Positions 52,071 to 60,069 are shown, counted from the first letter of the stretch. The stretch is 64,000 nt of DNA from Blastococcus sp. URHD0036 (GCF_000701365.1 NZ_JNIK01000004.1:62001-126000), one strand, 5' to 3'. The notes: generated by a model from the letters alone, not told the origin. Numbers and translations: made by a program.

Positions 52071-53180
52071 TCACCGCAGGTGGCGGACGGCGGCGGCGAG
52101 CGTCCGCGCGCCGAGCCGCCCGTCGGCCAGGCCGAGCGCCACGACGTCGTCGAACACCCGCTGGTCGGCGGCCGCGCCCCGGACGGCCGCGTCCATCAGC
52201 AGCGGCCACCGGGACAGCTGCGAGGCCGCGGACGTCGACCGCAGGTGGGCGCCCAGCCGTCGCCGCAGCGCCCGCCGGTAGACCCGCCCGGCCTCGGCAC
52301 CCGCGCCGGCCGCGCTCCCGGCCAGCGCCCCCGACAGGACGGCGTAGAAGATCCCCTCCCCGGTCAGCGGGTTGATCAGCGAGGCCGCGTCGCCGGCGAG
52401 CAGCACCCGGCCGTCGGGCTGGCGCGGCCGGCCGGTCGACAGCGGCAGCCGGTGGGCGCGCAGCCCCTCCGGTTCCACGCCGGGCAGCAGCCGGTGCAGA
52501 CCCGCGACCAGCGCCTCCCGGCTCGCCCCGCCGGAGACCAGCTCGCCGTACCCGACGTTGGCCCGCCCGTCGCCCAGCGGGAACGACCACGCGTAGGCCG
52601 GCCAGCGCAGCTCCGTCGTCACCAGCACCTGGGTGCCCGGGCGCACCGGCGGCTCGGGGGCGTAGCCGCGGATGGCCACGGCGATCCGGTCGTCGCGGGT
52701 ACGGGGGAGGTCCAGCGCCCGGCGGACGACGGACTCCGCGCCGTCCGCCCCGACGAGGACCGAGGCCCGGAGGGTCCCGTCGACGACCACGCCGTCGTCG
52801 TCCACCTCGAGCGACCGGACCCGGTGCCGGCGGAACTCCGCGCCCGCCGCCTGCGCCGCCGCCAGGATGCGGGCGTCGAGCACCTCCCGCGGCACCACGT
52901 GCGAGGGCCGGTGCGTGTCCCGCTCGACGACGGCGCCGCGCGGCGCCCGCAGCGACAGCCGCGGCACCGCCGGGTAGCCGGCGACCAGCTGGTGCGGATC
53001 GGCGCCGAGGACGGCCAGGACGTCGAGCGCCTCCGGGGCGATGCCGTCGCCGCAGACCTTGTCGCGGGGGAAGTCGGCCCGGTCGAGCACGAGCACCGAG
53101 GCGCCGGACCGCCGCGCGGCCAGGGCGGCCGCGGCGCCCGCGGGGCCACCGCCGACCACGACGACGTCCCAGCTCTCCAC
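52071..53180 (-). CDS. Geranylgeranyl reductase-family flavoprotein
   Basis: 369-residue FAD protein of the geranylgeranyl reductase/p-hydroxybenzoate hydroxylase superfamily. Dinucleotide motif VVVGGGPAGAAAALAARRSG; the family segment DFPRDKVCGDGIAPEALDVL; second FAD motif GRVLLAGDAASLINPLTGEGIFYA. Probably reduces isoprenoid chains, such as menaquinone or polar-lipid isoprenoids. menB lies 4 kb away, which makes a menaquinone link attractive but unproven. GTG at 53180 with a leaderless promoter. Confidence 0.9.
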   Translation of the reverse strand: MESWDVVVVGGGPAGAAAALAARRSGASVLVLDRADFPRDKVCGDGIAPEALDVLAVLGADPHQLVAGYPAVPRLSLRAPRGAVVERDTHRPSHVVPREVLDARILAAAQAAGAEFRRHRVRSLEVDDDGVVVDGTLRASVLVGADGAESVVRRALDLPRTRDDRIAVAIRGYAPEPPVRPGTQVLVTTELRWPAYAWSFPLGDGRANVGYGELVSGGASREALVAGLHRLLPGVEPEGLRAHRLPLSTGRPRQPDGRVLLAGDAASLINPLTGEGIFYAVLSGALAGSAAGAGAEAGRVYRRALRRRLGAHLRSTSAASQLSRWPLLMDAAVRGAAADQRVFDDVVALGLADGRLGARTLAAAVRHLR

Positions 53181-53187
53181 CGCGCGA

Positions 53188-53193
53188 ACGCTA
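53188..53193 (-). promoter_or_regulatory. -10 box of reductase gene, leaderless
   Basis: On the minus strand TAGCGT ends seven bases before the GTG at 53180, just after the stop of the alpha/beta hydrolase. Confidence 0.5.
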
Positions 53194-53195
53194 GT

Positions 53196-54104
53196 TCAGG
53201 GCTGCTGGGCGAGCAGGGCGCGCCAGCTGTCCCGGTCGTGCGCGGCCGGCTCGGTGGTGCGCAGGAAGTCGGTGACCACCCGGCAGAACCGGTCGGGGTC
53301 GTCGATGTGCGGCCAGTGGCCGGCGCCCTCGAAGACCTCCACCCGCGCGGTCGGGACCAGCGTCCGCACGATGTCGGCGTGGCTGATCGGCACGATCGGG
53401 TCGCGGCTGCCCCAGACGACCAGCATCGGGATCGCGTTCGCCAGGTACAGCCGGTCCACCGCGGTCACCGCCTGGCCGCGGGCGTCGACGACGCTGCGCA
53501 GGGTGCGCAGGAAGGCCCGTCGCGCCTCGACGTCGCGCAGCGCCAGCAGCGCCTCCCCGGCCTCGGCCAGGTCGCGGGCCTGCTTCCAGCCGACGAGGCG
53601 GCCGACGCCCTCCACCGCCTTGAACCCCGCCCGCAGGACGCCGGAGACGCCGGCCAGACCGGTGAGCACCAGCTCGGCGCCCGGCAGGGTGGCCGCGCGC
53701 AGGCCGGCGGTGAGCTCGGGCCCGAGGCCGCCGCTGCCGACCAGCACGATCCGCTGGCAGCGCTCGGGGAACTGGTAGGCGAACTGCAGCGCGATCCCGC
53801 CGCCGAGGGAGTGGCCGACCACGGTGACCTGCTCGACGTCGAGCACCGAGAGCAGGTCGCGCATCCCGTTGGCGTAGCCGGCGATCGAGTAGTCGGCCCG
53901 CGGCTTGTCGGAGTTCCCGTGCCCGAGGAGGTCCGGCGCGATCACGGTGTGGTGCTCCGCGAGTGGCCCGATCACGCTCGCCCAGGTCTGCGCGTTGTTG
54001 CCGATGCCGTGCACGAGGAGCAGGGCCGGGCCGCTGCCGGCGCGCAGGAACGCCCGCCGGTGGCCGTGCACCACCCGCGTCTCCTGCACCACCCCGGCCG
54101 TCAT
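53196..54104 (-). CDS. Alpha/beta-fold hydrolase
   Basis: 302-residue hydrolase. Oxyanion region LLVHGIGNNAQTW, nucleophile elbow VGHSLGGGIALQFA (Ser near 107), acid in VVWGSRDPIVPISHA, and His in EGAGHWPHIDDPDRF. Esterase, lipase or C-C hydrolase; substrate unknown. ATG at 54104. A short dyad GGAAC-ACC-GTTCC (54115-54127) is just upstream and could be an operator. Probably leads into the reductase gene 15 bases downstream. Confidence 0.9.
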   Translation of the reverse strand: MTAGVVQETRVVHGHRRAFLRAGSGPALLLVHGIGNNAQTWASVIGPLAEHHTVIAPDLLGHGNSDKPRADYSIAGYANGMRDLLSVLDVEQVTVVGHSLGGGIALQFAYQFPERCQRIVLVGSGGLGPELTAGLRAATLPGAELVLTGLAGVSGVLRAGFKAVEGVGRLVGWKQARDLAEAGEALLALRDVEARRAFLRTLRSVVDARGQAVTAVDRLYLANAIPMLVVWGSRDPIVPISHADIVRTLVPTARVEVFEGAGHWPHIDDPDRFCRVVTDFLRTTEPAAHDRDSWRALLAQQP

Positions 54105-54114
54105 GGGGCCCAGT

Positions 54115-54127
54115 GGAACACCGTTCC
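54115..54127. promoter_or_regulatory. Short dyad upstream of hydrolase
   Basis: GGAAC-ACC-GTTCC, 10 bases before the hydrolase ATG. Low-confidence operator candidate. Confidence 0.3.
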
Positions 54128-54151
54128 TTTGCGCGCGGGTTACGCGGCTCT

Positions 54152-54198
54152 CGTGCGGGATGGCGGTTCTGCACCGTGCAGAACCGCCATCCCGCACG
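54152..54198 (-). terminator. 22-bp perfect hairpin downstream of LOG gene
   Basis: 54152-54173 is exactly complementary to 54177-54198 around a 3-base loop. It follows the LOG stop (54206) and precedes the hydrolase on the same strand, separating the NIPSNAP-LOG unit from the hydrolase. No U-tract. Confidence 0.7.
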
Positions 54199-54205
54199 GG
54201 GAGGG

Positions 54206-54775
54206 TCAGGGCGGGGTGGCGGTCCACTTGCGGGGCGGGTGCTCGTAGCCCTCGACGAACGCCAGCAGCCCGGCGGCGTCGGTCACCACACCGAGGGCGT
54301 CGAGCCGGCGGCGGTCGAGGTAGCCGTCGTCGGCCATGCGGCGCAGCTGGGTGAGCAGCGGCTGCCAGAACCCGTCGACGTCGACCAGGACCGTGGGCTT
54401 GGCGTGCAGGCCGAGCATCCCCCAGGTCCACGCCTCGAACAGCTCCTCGAGGGTGCCCGCCGCGCCGGGCAGGGCGACGAAGGCGTCGGAGAGCTCGGCC
54501 ATCCGGGCCTTGCGCTCGTGCATCGAGGAGACGACGTCGAGCCGGGGCAGCCCGCGATGGGCCACCTCGTCGTCCACCAGGTGCTGCGGGATGACGCCCA
54601 CGACCTCGCCGCCGGCGGCCAGCGCCGCGTCGGCGACGACGCCCATCAGTCCGACGTTCCCCCCGCCGTACACGATGCCCACGCCGGCGCGGGCGAGGTC
54701 GGTGGCCAGCGCCGCGGCGGCGGCGCGGTGGGACTCCGGGCCGCTCTGCGAGCCGGTGAAGACGGCGACGCGCAC
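54206..54775 (-). CDS. LOG-family Rossmann-fold protein
   Basis: 189-residue TIGR00730/LOG protein, whose relatives are cytokinin-nucleotide phosphoribohydrolases. Motifs are [23 protein letters not shown] and MHERKARM. The catalytic PGGxGTxxE motif reads PGAAGTLEE (about 103-111): the second Gly is Ala, so activity may be altered. GTG at 54775. It starts one base after the stop of the NIPSNAP gene, indicating a two-gene operon. Confidence 0.88.
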   Translation of the reverse strand: MRVAVFTGSQSGPESHRAAAAALATDLARAGVGIVYGGGNVGLMGVVADAALAAGGEVVGVIPQHLVDDEVAHRGLPRLDVVSSMHERKARMAELSDAFVALPGAAGTLEELFEAWTWGMLGLHAKPTVLVDVDGFWQPLLTQLRRMADDGYLDRRRLDALGVVTDAAGLLAFVEGYEHPPRKWTATPP

Positions 54776-54776
54776 C

Positions 54777-55079
54777 TCAGCGGGCCAGCACGTCGTCGAC
54801 GAACCCGTTGACCTGCTCGGTGACCACCCGGGGGAAGGTCTCGAAGGCGGCGGCCTTCTCCGGAGAGGCGTCGTAGGCGGCCACGGCGGCGGTGAACGCG
54901 GCCTCGTCGCCGTCGTGCGCGACCGCCCAGGTGAAGGTGTCGAGCGCGGAGTCGGCGTAGGCGAACACCACGCGGAACCCGAACTGCTCGCGGACGGGGA
55001 GGACCGTCGGGAACCAGGCGAGGAAGTCGGCCATCCGGCCCGGCTCGAGGCGGTAGCGGCGCAGCTGCACGGTGGTCAC
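54777..55079 (-). CDS. NIPSNAP-family protein
   Basis: 100-residue dimeric alpha/beta-barrel protein of the NIPSNAP group: [50 protein letters not shown]. No established function in bacteria. GTG at 55079 has AGGA eight bases upstream. First gene of a two-gene operon with LOG and divergent from the NUDIX gene. Confidence 0.85.
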   Translation of the reverse strand: MTTVQLRRYRLEPGRMADFLAWFPTVLPVREQFGFRVVFAYADSALDTFTWAVAHDGDEAAFTAAVAAYDASPEKAAAFETFPRVVTEQVNGFVDDVLAR

Positions 55080-55121
55080 CGGTCGATCCTGCCAGCGCCG
55101 TCCGTGGGGTTCACTGGGGCG

Positions 55122-55583
55122 GTGTTCTCCCCGACCGACGGCTGGACCACCTGCGACCTCGGCCACCGGCACTGGGGACGCGCGGGTGCCGCCGGGCTGC
55201 TGCTGCACCGCGCCGGCGAGGACGGGCCGGAGCTGCTCCTCCAGCACCGCGCCGAGTGGTCGCACCACGGCGGCACGTGGGGCACGCCCGGCGGCGCGCT
55301 GCACCTGGACGAAGGGCCGTCGGAGGGCGCGCTGCGGGAGGTGCGCGAGGAGCTCGGGCTGACCGCCGACGACGTCGTCCTGGGGGAGTGCTCCGTCGAC
55401 GACCACGGGGGCTGGGCGTACACGACGGTGCTGGCGACGCCGGCCCGGCCGATCGACCCCGCCGGGCTGCGGCTGGACGGCGAGAGCACCGCGGTGGGCT
55501 GGATCCCGCTGACCGGCCTGGACCGGGTGCCGCTGCACCCCGGCCTGGCCGCCTCCCTGCCCCGCCTCCTACCGCTGCTCTAG
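55122..55583 (+). CDS. NUDIX hydrolase
   Basis: 153-residue NUDIX pyrophosphohydrolase. The box is complete at about 55-77: GALHLDE, then REVREELGL (Gx5Ex7REUxEExGU). The region before it (LGHRHWGRAGAAGLLLHR, QHRAEWSHHGGTWGTPGG) resembles actinobacterial enzymes that clean oxidised or ADP-ribose-type nucleotides. GTG at 55122 is chosen; a GTG 18 bases upstream is possible. It ends at a palindrome shared with the convergent endonuclease-like gene. Confidence 0.9.
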   Translation: MFSPTDGWTTCDLGHRHWGRAGAAGLLLHRAGEDGPELLLQHRAEWSHHGGTWGTPGGALHLDEGPSEGALREVREELGLTADDVVLGECSVDDHGGWAYTTVLATPARPIDPAGLRLDGESTAVGWIPLTGLDRVPLHPGLAASLPRLLPLL

Positions 55584-55585
55584 GG

Positions 55586-55628
55586 GCGGAGGAGATCCAG
55601 GGGCGTCACGCCGACGATTCTCCTCCGC
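55586..55628. repeat. Dispersed palindrome, family B copy 2 (degenerate)
   Basis: GCGGAGGAGA (55586-55595) pairs with 55619-55628, and an inner GGCG pairs with CGCC around the loop TCA, with unpaired bases between. The GGAGGAGATCC and GGGCGTCACGCC segments match the perfect copy at 26694-26736. The loop TCA is the stop codon of the minus-strand gene. Confidence 0.65.
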
Positions 55629-56424
55629 GGACCGGGGCGACGAGGGCGCGGTGGTCCCCGACGTCGACGGCGATCGCCCGGCCCGGCCCGGCGGGCTCGG
55701 CCCCGAGCGCCACGAGGTGGTCCAGCTGCAGCCGCGGATCGGCGCCCGGGAACGTCGCCGCCCGCACCAGGGGGACGCCGCCCAGCACCCGCGCCGGCAG
55801 CGCCCCCGGCAGGTTCAGGTCGCCGGCCAGCACGACCGGCCCGGGCAGCGCGGAGATCCAGCGGCGGAGCGCCCGCAGCTGACGCAGCGCCGTCGGCGGC
55901 GAGAAGGACAGGTGGGTGCCCACGACGGTGAGCCCCTCCAGGCGGGCGGCGACGGCGACGCGCGGCTCGTCGGGCACCCACCACCAGCGGAGTCGTCCGG
56001 AGCGGGGGTCCGGCGCCTTGACCGGCAGCCGGGCGCGGCCGCCGCCCAGTGGGAGGACCGACCACTCCAGCACCGGCCGGCGGCTGACCAGGGCGATGCC
56101 GTACCGCGGTCCGGGGAGCTCCGCGCCGGGGCCGCGGGCGACCGGCGGGTCCTCCGGCGACCAGGAGCGGACCGGACCGGGGGTGCCGGCCACGGTGGCG
56201 ACGAACCGCCACCCGGTCGATCCGAGGGCCGCGGCCACGACCGCAGCCTGGTCGGTGCTCCCGGAGCGCGGCTGCCCGGCGTCCACCTCCTGCACGGCGA
56301 GCACGTCGACGTCGAGCGAGGCGACCGAGGCGGCGATCCGCTCCGCCGTCAGGACGGCTCCCGTGGGGCCCCGGCCGGAGGCCAGGTTGAGCGTGCCGAC
56401 CTGCAGTACCGCGCCGTCGGTCAC
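55606..56424 (-). CDS. Endonuclease/exonuclease/phosphatase-family protein
   Basis: 272-residue EEP-fold protein. Core motifs are visible: GTLNLASG, LAVQEVDAGQPRSG (catalytic Glu), YGIALVSRRP, VVGTHLSFSP, VLAGDLNLPG (Asp and Asn) and DHRALVAPV (Asp-His). A metal-dependent phosphodiesterase acting on nucleic acid, lipid or phosphoester; no signal peptide. GTG at 56424 is supported by a leaderless -10 box; an upstream ATG at 56472 would overlap that promoter. Confidence 0.88.
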   Translation of the reverse strand: MTDGAVLQVGTLNLASGRGPTGAVLTAERIAASVASLDVDVLAVQEVDAGQPRSGSTDQAAVVAAALGSTGWRFVATVAGTPGPVRSWSPEDPPVARGPGAELPGPRYGIALVSRRPVLEWSVLPLGGGRARLPVKAPDPRSGRLRWWWVPDEPRVAVAARLEGLTVVGTHLSFSPPTALRQLRALRRWISALPGPVVLAGDLNLPGALPARVLGGVPLVRAATFPGADPRLQLDHLVALGAEPAGPGRAIAVDVGDHRALVAPVRGGESSA

Positions 56425-56431
56425 CCGACCG

Positions 56432-56437
56432 ACGGTA
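56432..56437 (-). promoter_or_regulatory. -10 box of EEP gene, leaderless
   Basis: On the minus strand TACCGT ends seven bases before the GTG at 56424. Confidence 0.5.
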
Positions 56438-56498
56438 CGGGACACGAATCGGGGAAACGTGGTGTGTGACACCTCCGGACACGGGTAAGGGCCTGCGC

Positions 56499-57368
56499 GT
56501 GAGCACCCGTCACCGCGCGCCCGAAGCCACCGGTCGCCCTTCGTCCGGCCGTCCGGCAGCTCCTCGTGCGGCCGTCTGGGCCCGCACCCCCGCGGCGGAC
56601 CGCCGTACCTGGCGGGTCCTCATGACGGCCGCCGTGGCCGGGCTGGTGGCGGCGCCCGTGCTCGCCACCGCGGGTTCGGGCGGGGCCGAGGCGTCCGCGA
56701 GCTCCGCCGACGGGGCCGGCGGCGGAGGTGGTGCCGGGGCCGTCGCCGGGGGACCGGACACGTCGGCGCCGGAGGACTTCGGCCGGCTCTCCCCCCTCTT
56801 CGGGGCCCCTGGGCTCGACGGCTGGCCGTTCACCACCACCGCCGCCGCCAGCGGTGGGTACTCCGCCGCGCGGGTCTCGGGCATCGGCGTCGCCGGGAGC
56901 CGGTTGCAGGGCTTCCTCGTGACGGTCGACTCCCCGCAGGCGGGCGGTGCCGCGGGCGCCCTCCCCGGCGCACCGCTCCCGGCCGCCGACGCCGGCGGTG
57001 CCGCCGCCGGTGGCGCTCCCGTTGCCGGCGGTGGCCCGGCTCCCGGAACTCCGACCGCGCAGCCCCCCGCCACGGGCAGCACGCCCGTCGTCCCCGTCCC
57101 CGGAACGCCGGGCACCTCCGCGCCTGCTCCCGCGCCCGCGCTCCCGCCGGTCGTGTCCGGCCCGGTCGGCGGGGTCGTCCAGGGCACGGGTGAGGTGGTC
57201 GGCGGCGTGACCGGCGGTGTCGGCTCCGTCGTCGGCGGTGTGACCGGCGGCGATCCGGTCGGCGGGGTCGTCCAGGGCACGGGCGAGGTCGTCGGCGGCG
57301 TGACCGGCGGTGTCGGCACGGTCGTGGGCGGCGTCACCAGCGGGGTCGGCGGGCTGCTCGGCGGGTGA
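56499..57368 (+). CDS. Exported low-complexity protein with GGV repeats
   Basis: 289-residue protein. A basic, disordered N-terminus (1-42) precedes one hydrophobic helix (about 43-60, VLMTAAVAGLVAAPVLATAG) that acts as signal peptide or anchor. The rest is Ala/Gly/Pro-rich with no recognisable enzyme domain. The C-terminal 65 residues are two copies of a 31-residue unit (PVGGVVQGTGEVVGG...) ending in LLGG, encoded by a 93-bp direct repeat. Likely cell-surface or wall-associated; function unknown. GTG at 56499 is the best start; GTGs at 56463-56466 are alternatives. Confidence 0.7.
   Translation: MSTRHRAPEATGRPSSGRPAAPRAAVWARTPAADRRTWRVLMTAAVAGLVAAPVLATAGSGGAEASASSADGAGGGGGAGAVAGGPDTSAPEDFGRLSPLFGAPGLDGWPFTTTAAASGGYSAARVSGIGVAGSRLQGFLVTVDSPQAGGAAGALPGAPLPAADAGGAAAGGAPVAGGGPAPGTPTAQPPATGSTPVVPVPGTPGTSAPAPAPALPPVVSGPVGGVVQGTGEVVGGVTGGVGSVVGGVTGGDPVGGVVQGTGEVVGGVTGGVGTVVGGVTSGVGGLLGG
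57162..57347 (+). repeat. 93-bp tandem repeat, two copies, in coding sequence
   Basis: Copies start at 57162 and 57255 (CCGGTCGGCGGGGTCGTCC) and are nearly identical for about 80 bases before small substitutions. In frame, 31 codons each, themselves built of GGV(V/T) units. Confidence 0.75.
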
Positions 57369-57410
57369 CCGGCCCCCGGAACCGGCCGCGGGCCGGCGCG
57401 GCAGCGGCAC

Positions 57411-57416
57411 TAGCGT
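57411..57416 (+). promoter_or_regulatory. -10 box of menB, leaderless
   Basis: TAGCGT ends seven bases before the ATG at 57424. Confidence 0.55.
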
Positions 57417-57423
57417 GCCGGTC

Positions 57424-58311
57424 ATGAGCGCGCGCGACGACGTCTCGGAGATCTTCGACCCGACGGCGTGGCGGCCGGTCGAGGACTTCGAGTTCGCCGA
57501 CATCACCTACCACCGGGCCGTCGAGGCCGGCGTCGTCCGCATCGCCTTCGACCGGCCCGAGGTGCGCAACGCCTTCCGGCCGCAGACCGTCGACGAACTG
57601 CTCACGGCCCTCGAGCACGCCCGGCTGTCCACCGACGTCGGGTGCGTGCTGCTCACCGGCAACGGTCCGAGCCCCAAGGACGCCGGCTGGGCGTTCTGCT
57701 CCGGCGGCGACCAGCGGGTACGCGGCCGGTACGGCTACGAGCACGCCGCGGGCAGCTCCGGGCGGCTGCACATCCTGGAGGCGCAGCGGCTGATCCGCTT
57801 CATGCCCAAGGTCGTCATCTGCGTCGTCCCCGGCTGGGCGGCCGGCGGCGGGCACAGCCTGCACGTCGTCAGCGACCTCACCCTGGCCAGCGCCGAGCAC
57901 GCCCGGTTCAAGCAGACCGACGCCGACGTCGGCAGCTTCGACGGCGGCTTCGGCTCGGCCTACCTGGCCCGCCAGGTCGGGCAGAAGTTCGCCCGCGAGA
58001 TCTTCTTCCTCGGCGACGAGTACTCCGCCGCGGACGCCGTCGCGATGGGCATGGTCAACCGGGCGGTGCCGCACGCCGAGCTCGAGGCGACCGCGCTGGA
58101 CTGGGGCAAGCGGATCGTGGCCAAGAGCCCGACCGCGCAGCGGATGCTCAAGTACTCGTTCAACCTGATCGACGACGGCCTGGTGGGCCAGCAGCTCTTC
58201 GCCGGGGAGACGACCCGGCTGGCGTACATGGCCGAGGAAGCCGTGGAGGGCCGGGACGCCTTCCTGGAGAAGCGGGACCCTGACTTCTCCCGGTTCCCCT
58301 GGCACGTCTGA
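57424..58311 (+). CDS. menB: 1,4-dihydroxy-2-naphthoyl-CoA synthase
   Basis: Crotonase-fold enzyme of menaquinone synthesis that cyclises o-succinylbenzoyl-CoA. The 295-residue sequence has MenB-specific segments: PSPKDAGWAFCSGGDQRVRGRYGY, RLHILEAQRLIRFMPK, VPGWAAGGGHSLHVV, RFKQTDADVGSFDGGFGSAYLARQVGQKFAREIFFLG, and the SRFPWHV-type C-terminus. ATG at 57424 with a leaderless promoter. A short hairpin and a small unknown gene follow. No other men gene is in the window except a possible downstream reductase at 52-53 kb. Confidence 0.96.
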   Translation: MSARDDVSEIFDPTAWRPVEDFEFADITYHRAVEAGVVRIAFDRPEVRNAFRPQTVDELLTALEHARLSTDVGCVLLTGNGPSPKDAGWAFCSGGDQRVRGRYGYEHAAGSSGRLHILEAQRLIRFMPKVVICVVPGWAAGGGHSLHVVSDLTLASAEHARFKQTDADVGSFDGGFGSAYLARQVGQKFAREIFFLGDEYSAADAVAMGMVNRAVPHAELEATALDWGKRIVAKSPTAQRMLKYSFNLIDDGLVGQQLFAGETTRLAYMAEEAVEGRDAFLEKRDPDFSRFPWHV

Positions 58312-58335
58312 CCGCCGAAGTGGCCGCTTCGGCGG
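58312..58335 (+). terminator. 9-bp hairpin after menB
   Basis: CCGCCGAAG-TGGCCG-CTTCGGCGG directly follows the menB stop. Confidence 0.5.
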
Positions 58336-58356
58336 GGGAGTGAGGAGGACGACGCC

Positions 58357-58665
58357 GTGATCGTCGAGGTGGTCGGGGGCGCGGACCAGCGCCCGGAGGT
58401 GCGGGTCGTCGAGGTCGAGGAGCTGAGCCGGGTGGTCCTGGCCCTCGGCGAGGTCACCGACGCGGAGGCCGACGAGGCCCTGCAGGCGGCCGGTCTGGGC
58501 CGGCTCGAGGGCGCCGACACCGCGCTGCTCGAGGTGGCGGCGTTGCGCGCCGCGGCCGGCGCCCCCGCCGGGGAGTGGGTGCAGCGGTGGGAGGAGCTCG
58601 TGGCGCGGGACGCTCCCGACGGGGGCAGGCTCCGGGTCAGGGTGGAGGGCGCAGCCGGGGCGTGA
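58357..58665 (+). CDS. Small acidic protein of unknown function
   Basis: 102-residue acidic protein rich in Glu, Ala and Val, probably one small alpha/beta domain (MIVEVVGGADQRPEVRVVEVEEL, then helical DAEADEALQAAGLGRLEG). No family recognised. GTG at 58357 has a strong GAGGAGG, which makes it a real gene. It is 45 bases after menB on the same strand, so it may be read with it if the hairpin between leaks. Confidence 0.75.
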   Translation: MIVEVVGGADQRPEVRVVEVEELSRVVLALGEVTDAEADEALQAAGLGRLEGADTALLEVAALRAAAGAPAGEWVQRWEELVARDAPDGGRLRVRVEGAAGA

Positions 58666-58704
58666 TCGCGCCCACACCCGCGTGGAGGTCCTCTGTCCTT
58701 GTGG

Positions 58705-58716
58705 TCGGTCCACCGA
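58705..58716. promoter_or_regulatory. Short dyad upstream of TetR gene
   Basis: TCGGT-CC-ACCGA, 46 bases before the TetR GTG. Weak candidate for an autoregulatory operator. Confidence 0.3.
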
Positions 58717-58762
58717 ACGGCCAGGATGTCGCGGTGCGCACGACCAGGGACGGGAGCGCGGT

Positions 58763-59359
58763 GTGAGCGGGACGCCCGGCAGACCACTGAGTGCCGAACT
58801 GTCCGAGCAGCTGCTCGCAGTCGCGGTCGACATCCTGGCCGAGGAGGGCTGGGGCCGGCTCAACAGCGACCGCGTCGCCGCCCGCGCCCACGCCGGCAAG
58901 GCCGGCATCTACCGCCGCTGGCCCACGATGTCGGCACTGGCCCGGCACGCGGTGAGCCGCTTCCGGCTGGTCGACCGGCCGGAGGACACCGGAACGCTCC
59001 GCGGTGACGTCTCCGCCCTGGTCGACCGACTGCGCCGCCCGCTGTCCCACGAGGAGTGCGCCGTCGCGAGCCTGGTGGGCGCCGCGCGGCACGACGACGA
59101 ACTGCGCGCCGGTCTCGACGCCGCCCTGGTGCGGCCGCTGGCGCTCGCCGTCTCCTCCGTCGGCGACTGCGCGACCGCCCGGGACGAGCCGATCCCCGAG
59201 GCCCGGCTGGCGCTGCTGCGCTCGGTGATCGAGGCCTTCTACTGGCAGCGCTACACCGCCGCCGGAGACGGGTCCCTCAGCGACGAGCGGCTCGAGCGGC
59301 TGGTGGACGACGTCCTGATGCCGCTGATCGCCCCCGAGCGGGAGTCCGCCGCGGTCTGA
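58763..59359 (+). CDS. TetR-family regulator
   Basis: 198-residue TetR regulator. The helix-turn-helix spans about 10-58 (LSEQLLAVAVDILAEEGWGRLNSDRVAARAHAGKAGIYRRWPT), with the WPT ending typical of the TetR_C_16-like group; the rest is helical ligand-binding domain. GTG at 58763 has GGGAG upstream. Target unknown; it is convergent with another TetR gene seven bases away. Confidence 0.9.
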   Translation: MSGTPGRPLSAELSEQLLAVAVDILAEEGWGRLNSDRVAARAHAGKAGIYRRWPTMSALARHAVSRFRLVDRPEDTGTLRGDVSALVDRLRRPLSHEECAVASLVGAARHDDELRAGLDAALVRPLALAVSSVGDCATARDEPIPEARLALLRSVIEAFYWQRYTAAGDGSLSDERLERLVDDVLMPLIAPERESAAV

Positions 59360-59365
59360 GCCCGC

Positions 59366-60031
59366 TCAGTCCCGCCCGTTGAGGGTCTCGCTGCTCGCCA
59401 GCGCCGACTCCAGCCCGAGCAGGACCCGCTCCACCAGCTGGGCCGCCTCGCGTGCCCGGGCGGGTGCCTCCGCGGCTGATGGCAGCGGCTGCCGGTACTC
59501 GTCGGCGACGGCCCGCGCGGTCGAGGTCCACGTGGCCGAGGTCAGCCCCGCCGCGCGGCGGAACTCCTCCGGCTTGCGGTCGAGCAGCTCGGCCCACGCC
59601 TCGGCGAGGGCCGTCTGCAGCATCCGCCGCGAGGTCTCGGCGAGCTCGCGCTCGTGCACCCGGAGCGCCGGGGTGACCGCGACCGTCGCGACCATCCCGC
59701 GGTGTCCCGGCTCGGCCAGCCGCGCGATGTGGTCGCCCACGATCTCGATCAGCGAGCGGCGCAGCGCCTGCTCGGGGGACTCGTCGGCGGCACGCCCGCT
59801 GACCGCCTCCGCGGGAGCCGCGACCCACTCGGCGCGGTCGGCGAAGAACAGCTCCTCCTTGGTGGAGAAGTGGTTGAACACCGTCTGCACGGCGACGTCG
59901 GCGGTCGAGGCGATGTCGGCGATGGTCACCGCGTCGAAGCCCCGCTCGGCGAACAGGCCCTGGGCGGTCGAGAGGACCAGGGCCCGAGTCGCTGCCTTCT
60001 TCCGCGCCCGCCGGTCGCCCCCGTCACTCAT
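59366..60031 (-). CDS. TetR-family regulator
   Basis: 221-residue TetR regulator. Helix-turn-helix about 14-60 (ATRALVLSTAQGLFAERGFDAVTIADIASTADVAVQTVFNHFSTKEEL), in which VQTVFNHF is the recognition helix. C-terminal helical domain with an Arg-rich dimer face. ATG at 60031 is leaderless. No target can be assigned; the DUF5946 gene lies immediately upstream on the same strand. Confidence 0.92.
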   Translation of the reverse strand: MSDGGDRRARKKAATRALVLSTAQGLFAERGFDAVTIADIASTADVAVQTVFNHFSTKEELFFADRAEWVAAPAEAVSGRAADESPEQALRRSLIEIVGDHIARLAEPGHRGMVATVAVTPALRVHERELAETSRRMLQTALAEAWAELLDRKPEEFRRAAGLTSATWTSTARAVADEYRQPLPSAAEAPARAREAAQLVERVLLGLESALASSETLNGRD

Positions 60032-60038
60032 CGCTCAA

Positions 60039-60044
60039 ACCCTA
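60039..60044 (-). promoter_or_regulatory. -10 box of TetR gene, leaderless
   Basis: On the minus strand TAGGGT ends seven bases before the ATG at 60031. Confidence 0.5.
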
Positions 60045-60069
60045 ACCACCGAGAGTCATCGCTCGCGAC

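Noticed and set aside
56425-56472. ATG at 56472 as the start of the EEP gene
   Set aside because: It would cover the TACCGT promoter box; the added residues are not family-like and the GTG at 56424 fits leaderless spacing.
57162-57347. Direct repeats as a possible CRISPR array
   Set aside because: Only two units of 93 bp without spacers, in frame inside a gene and coding for GGV repeats.
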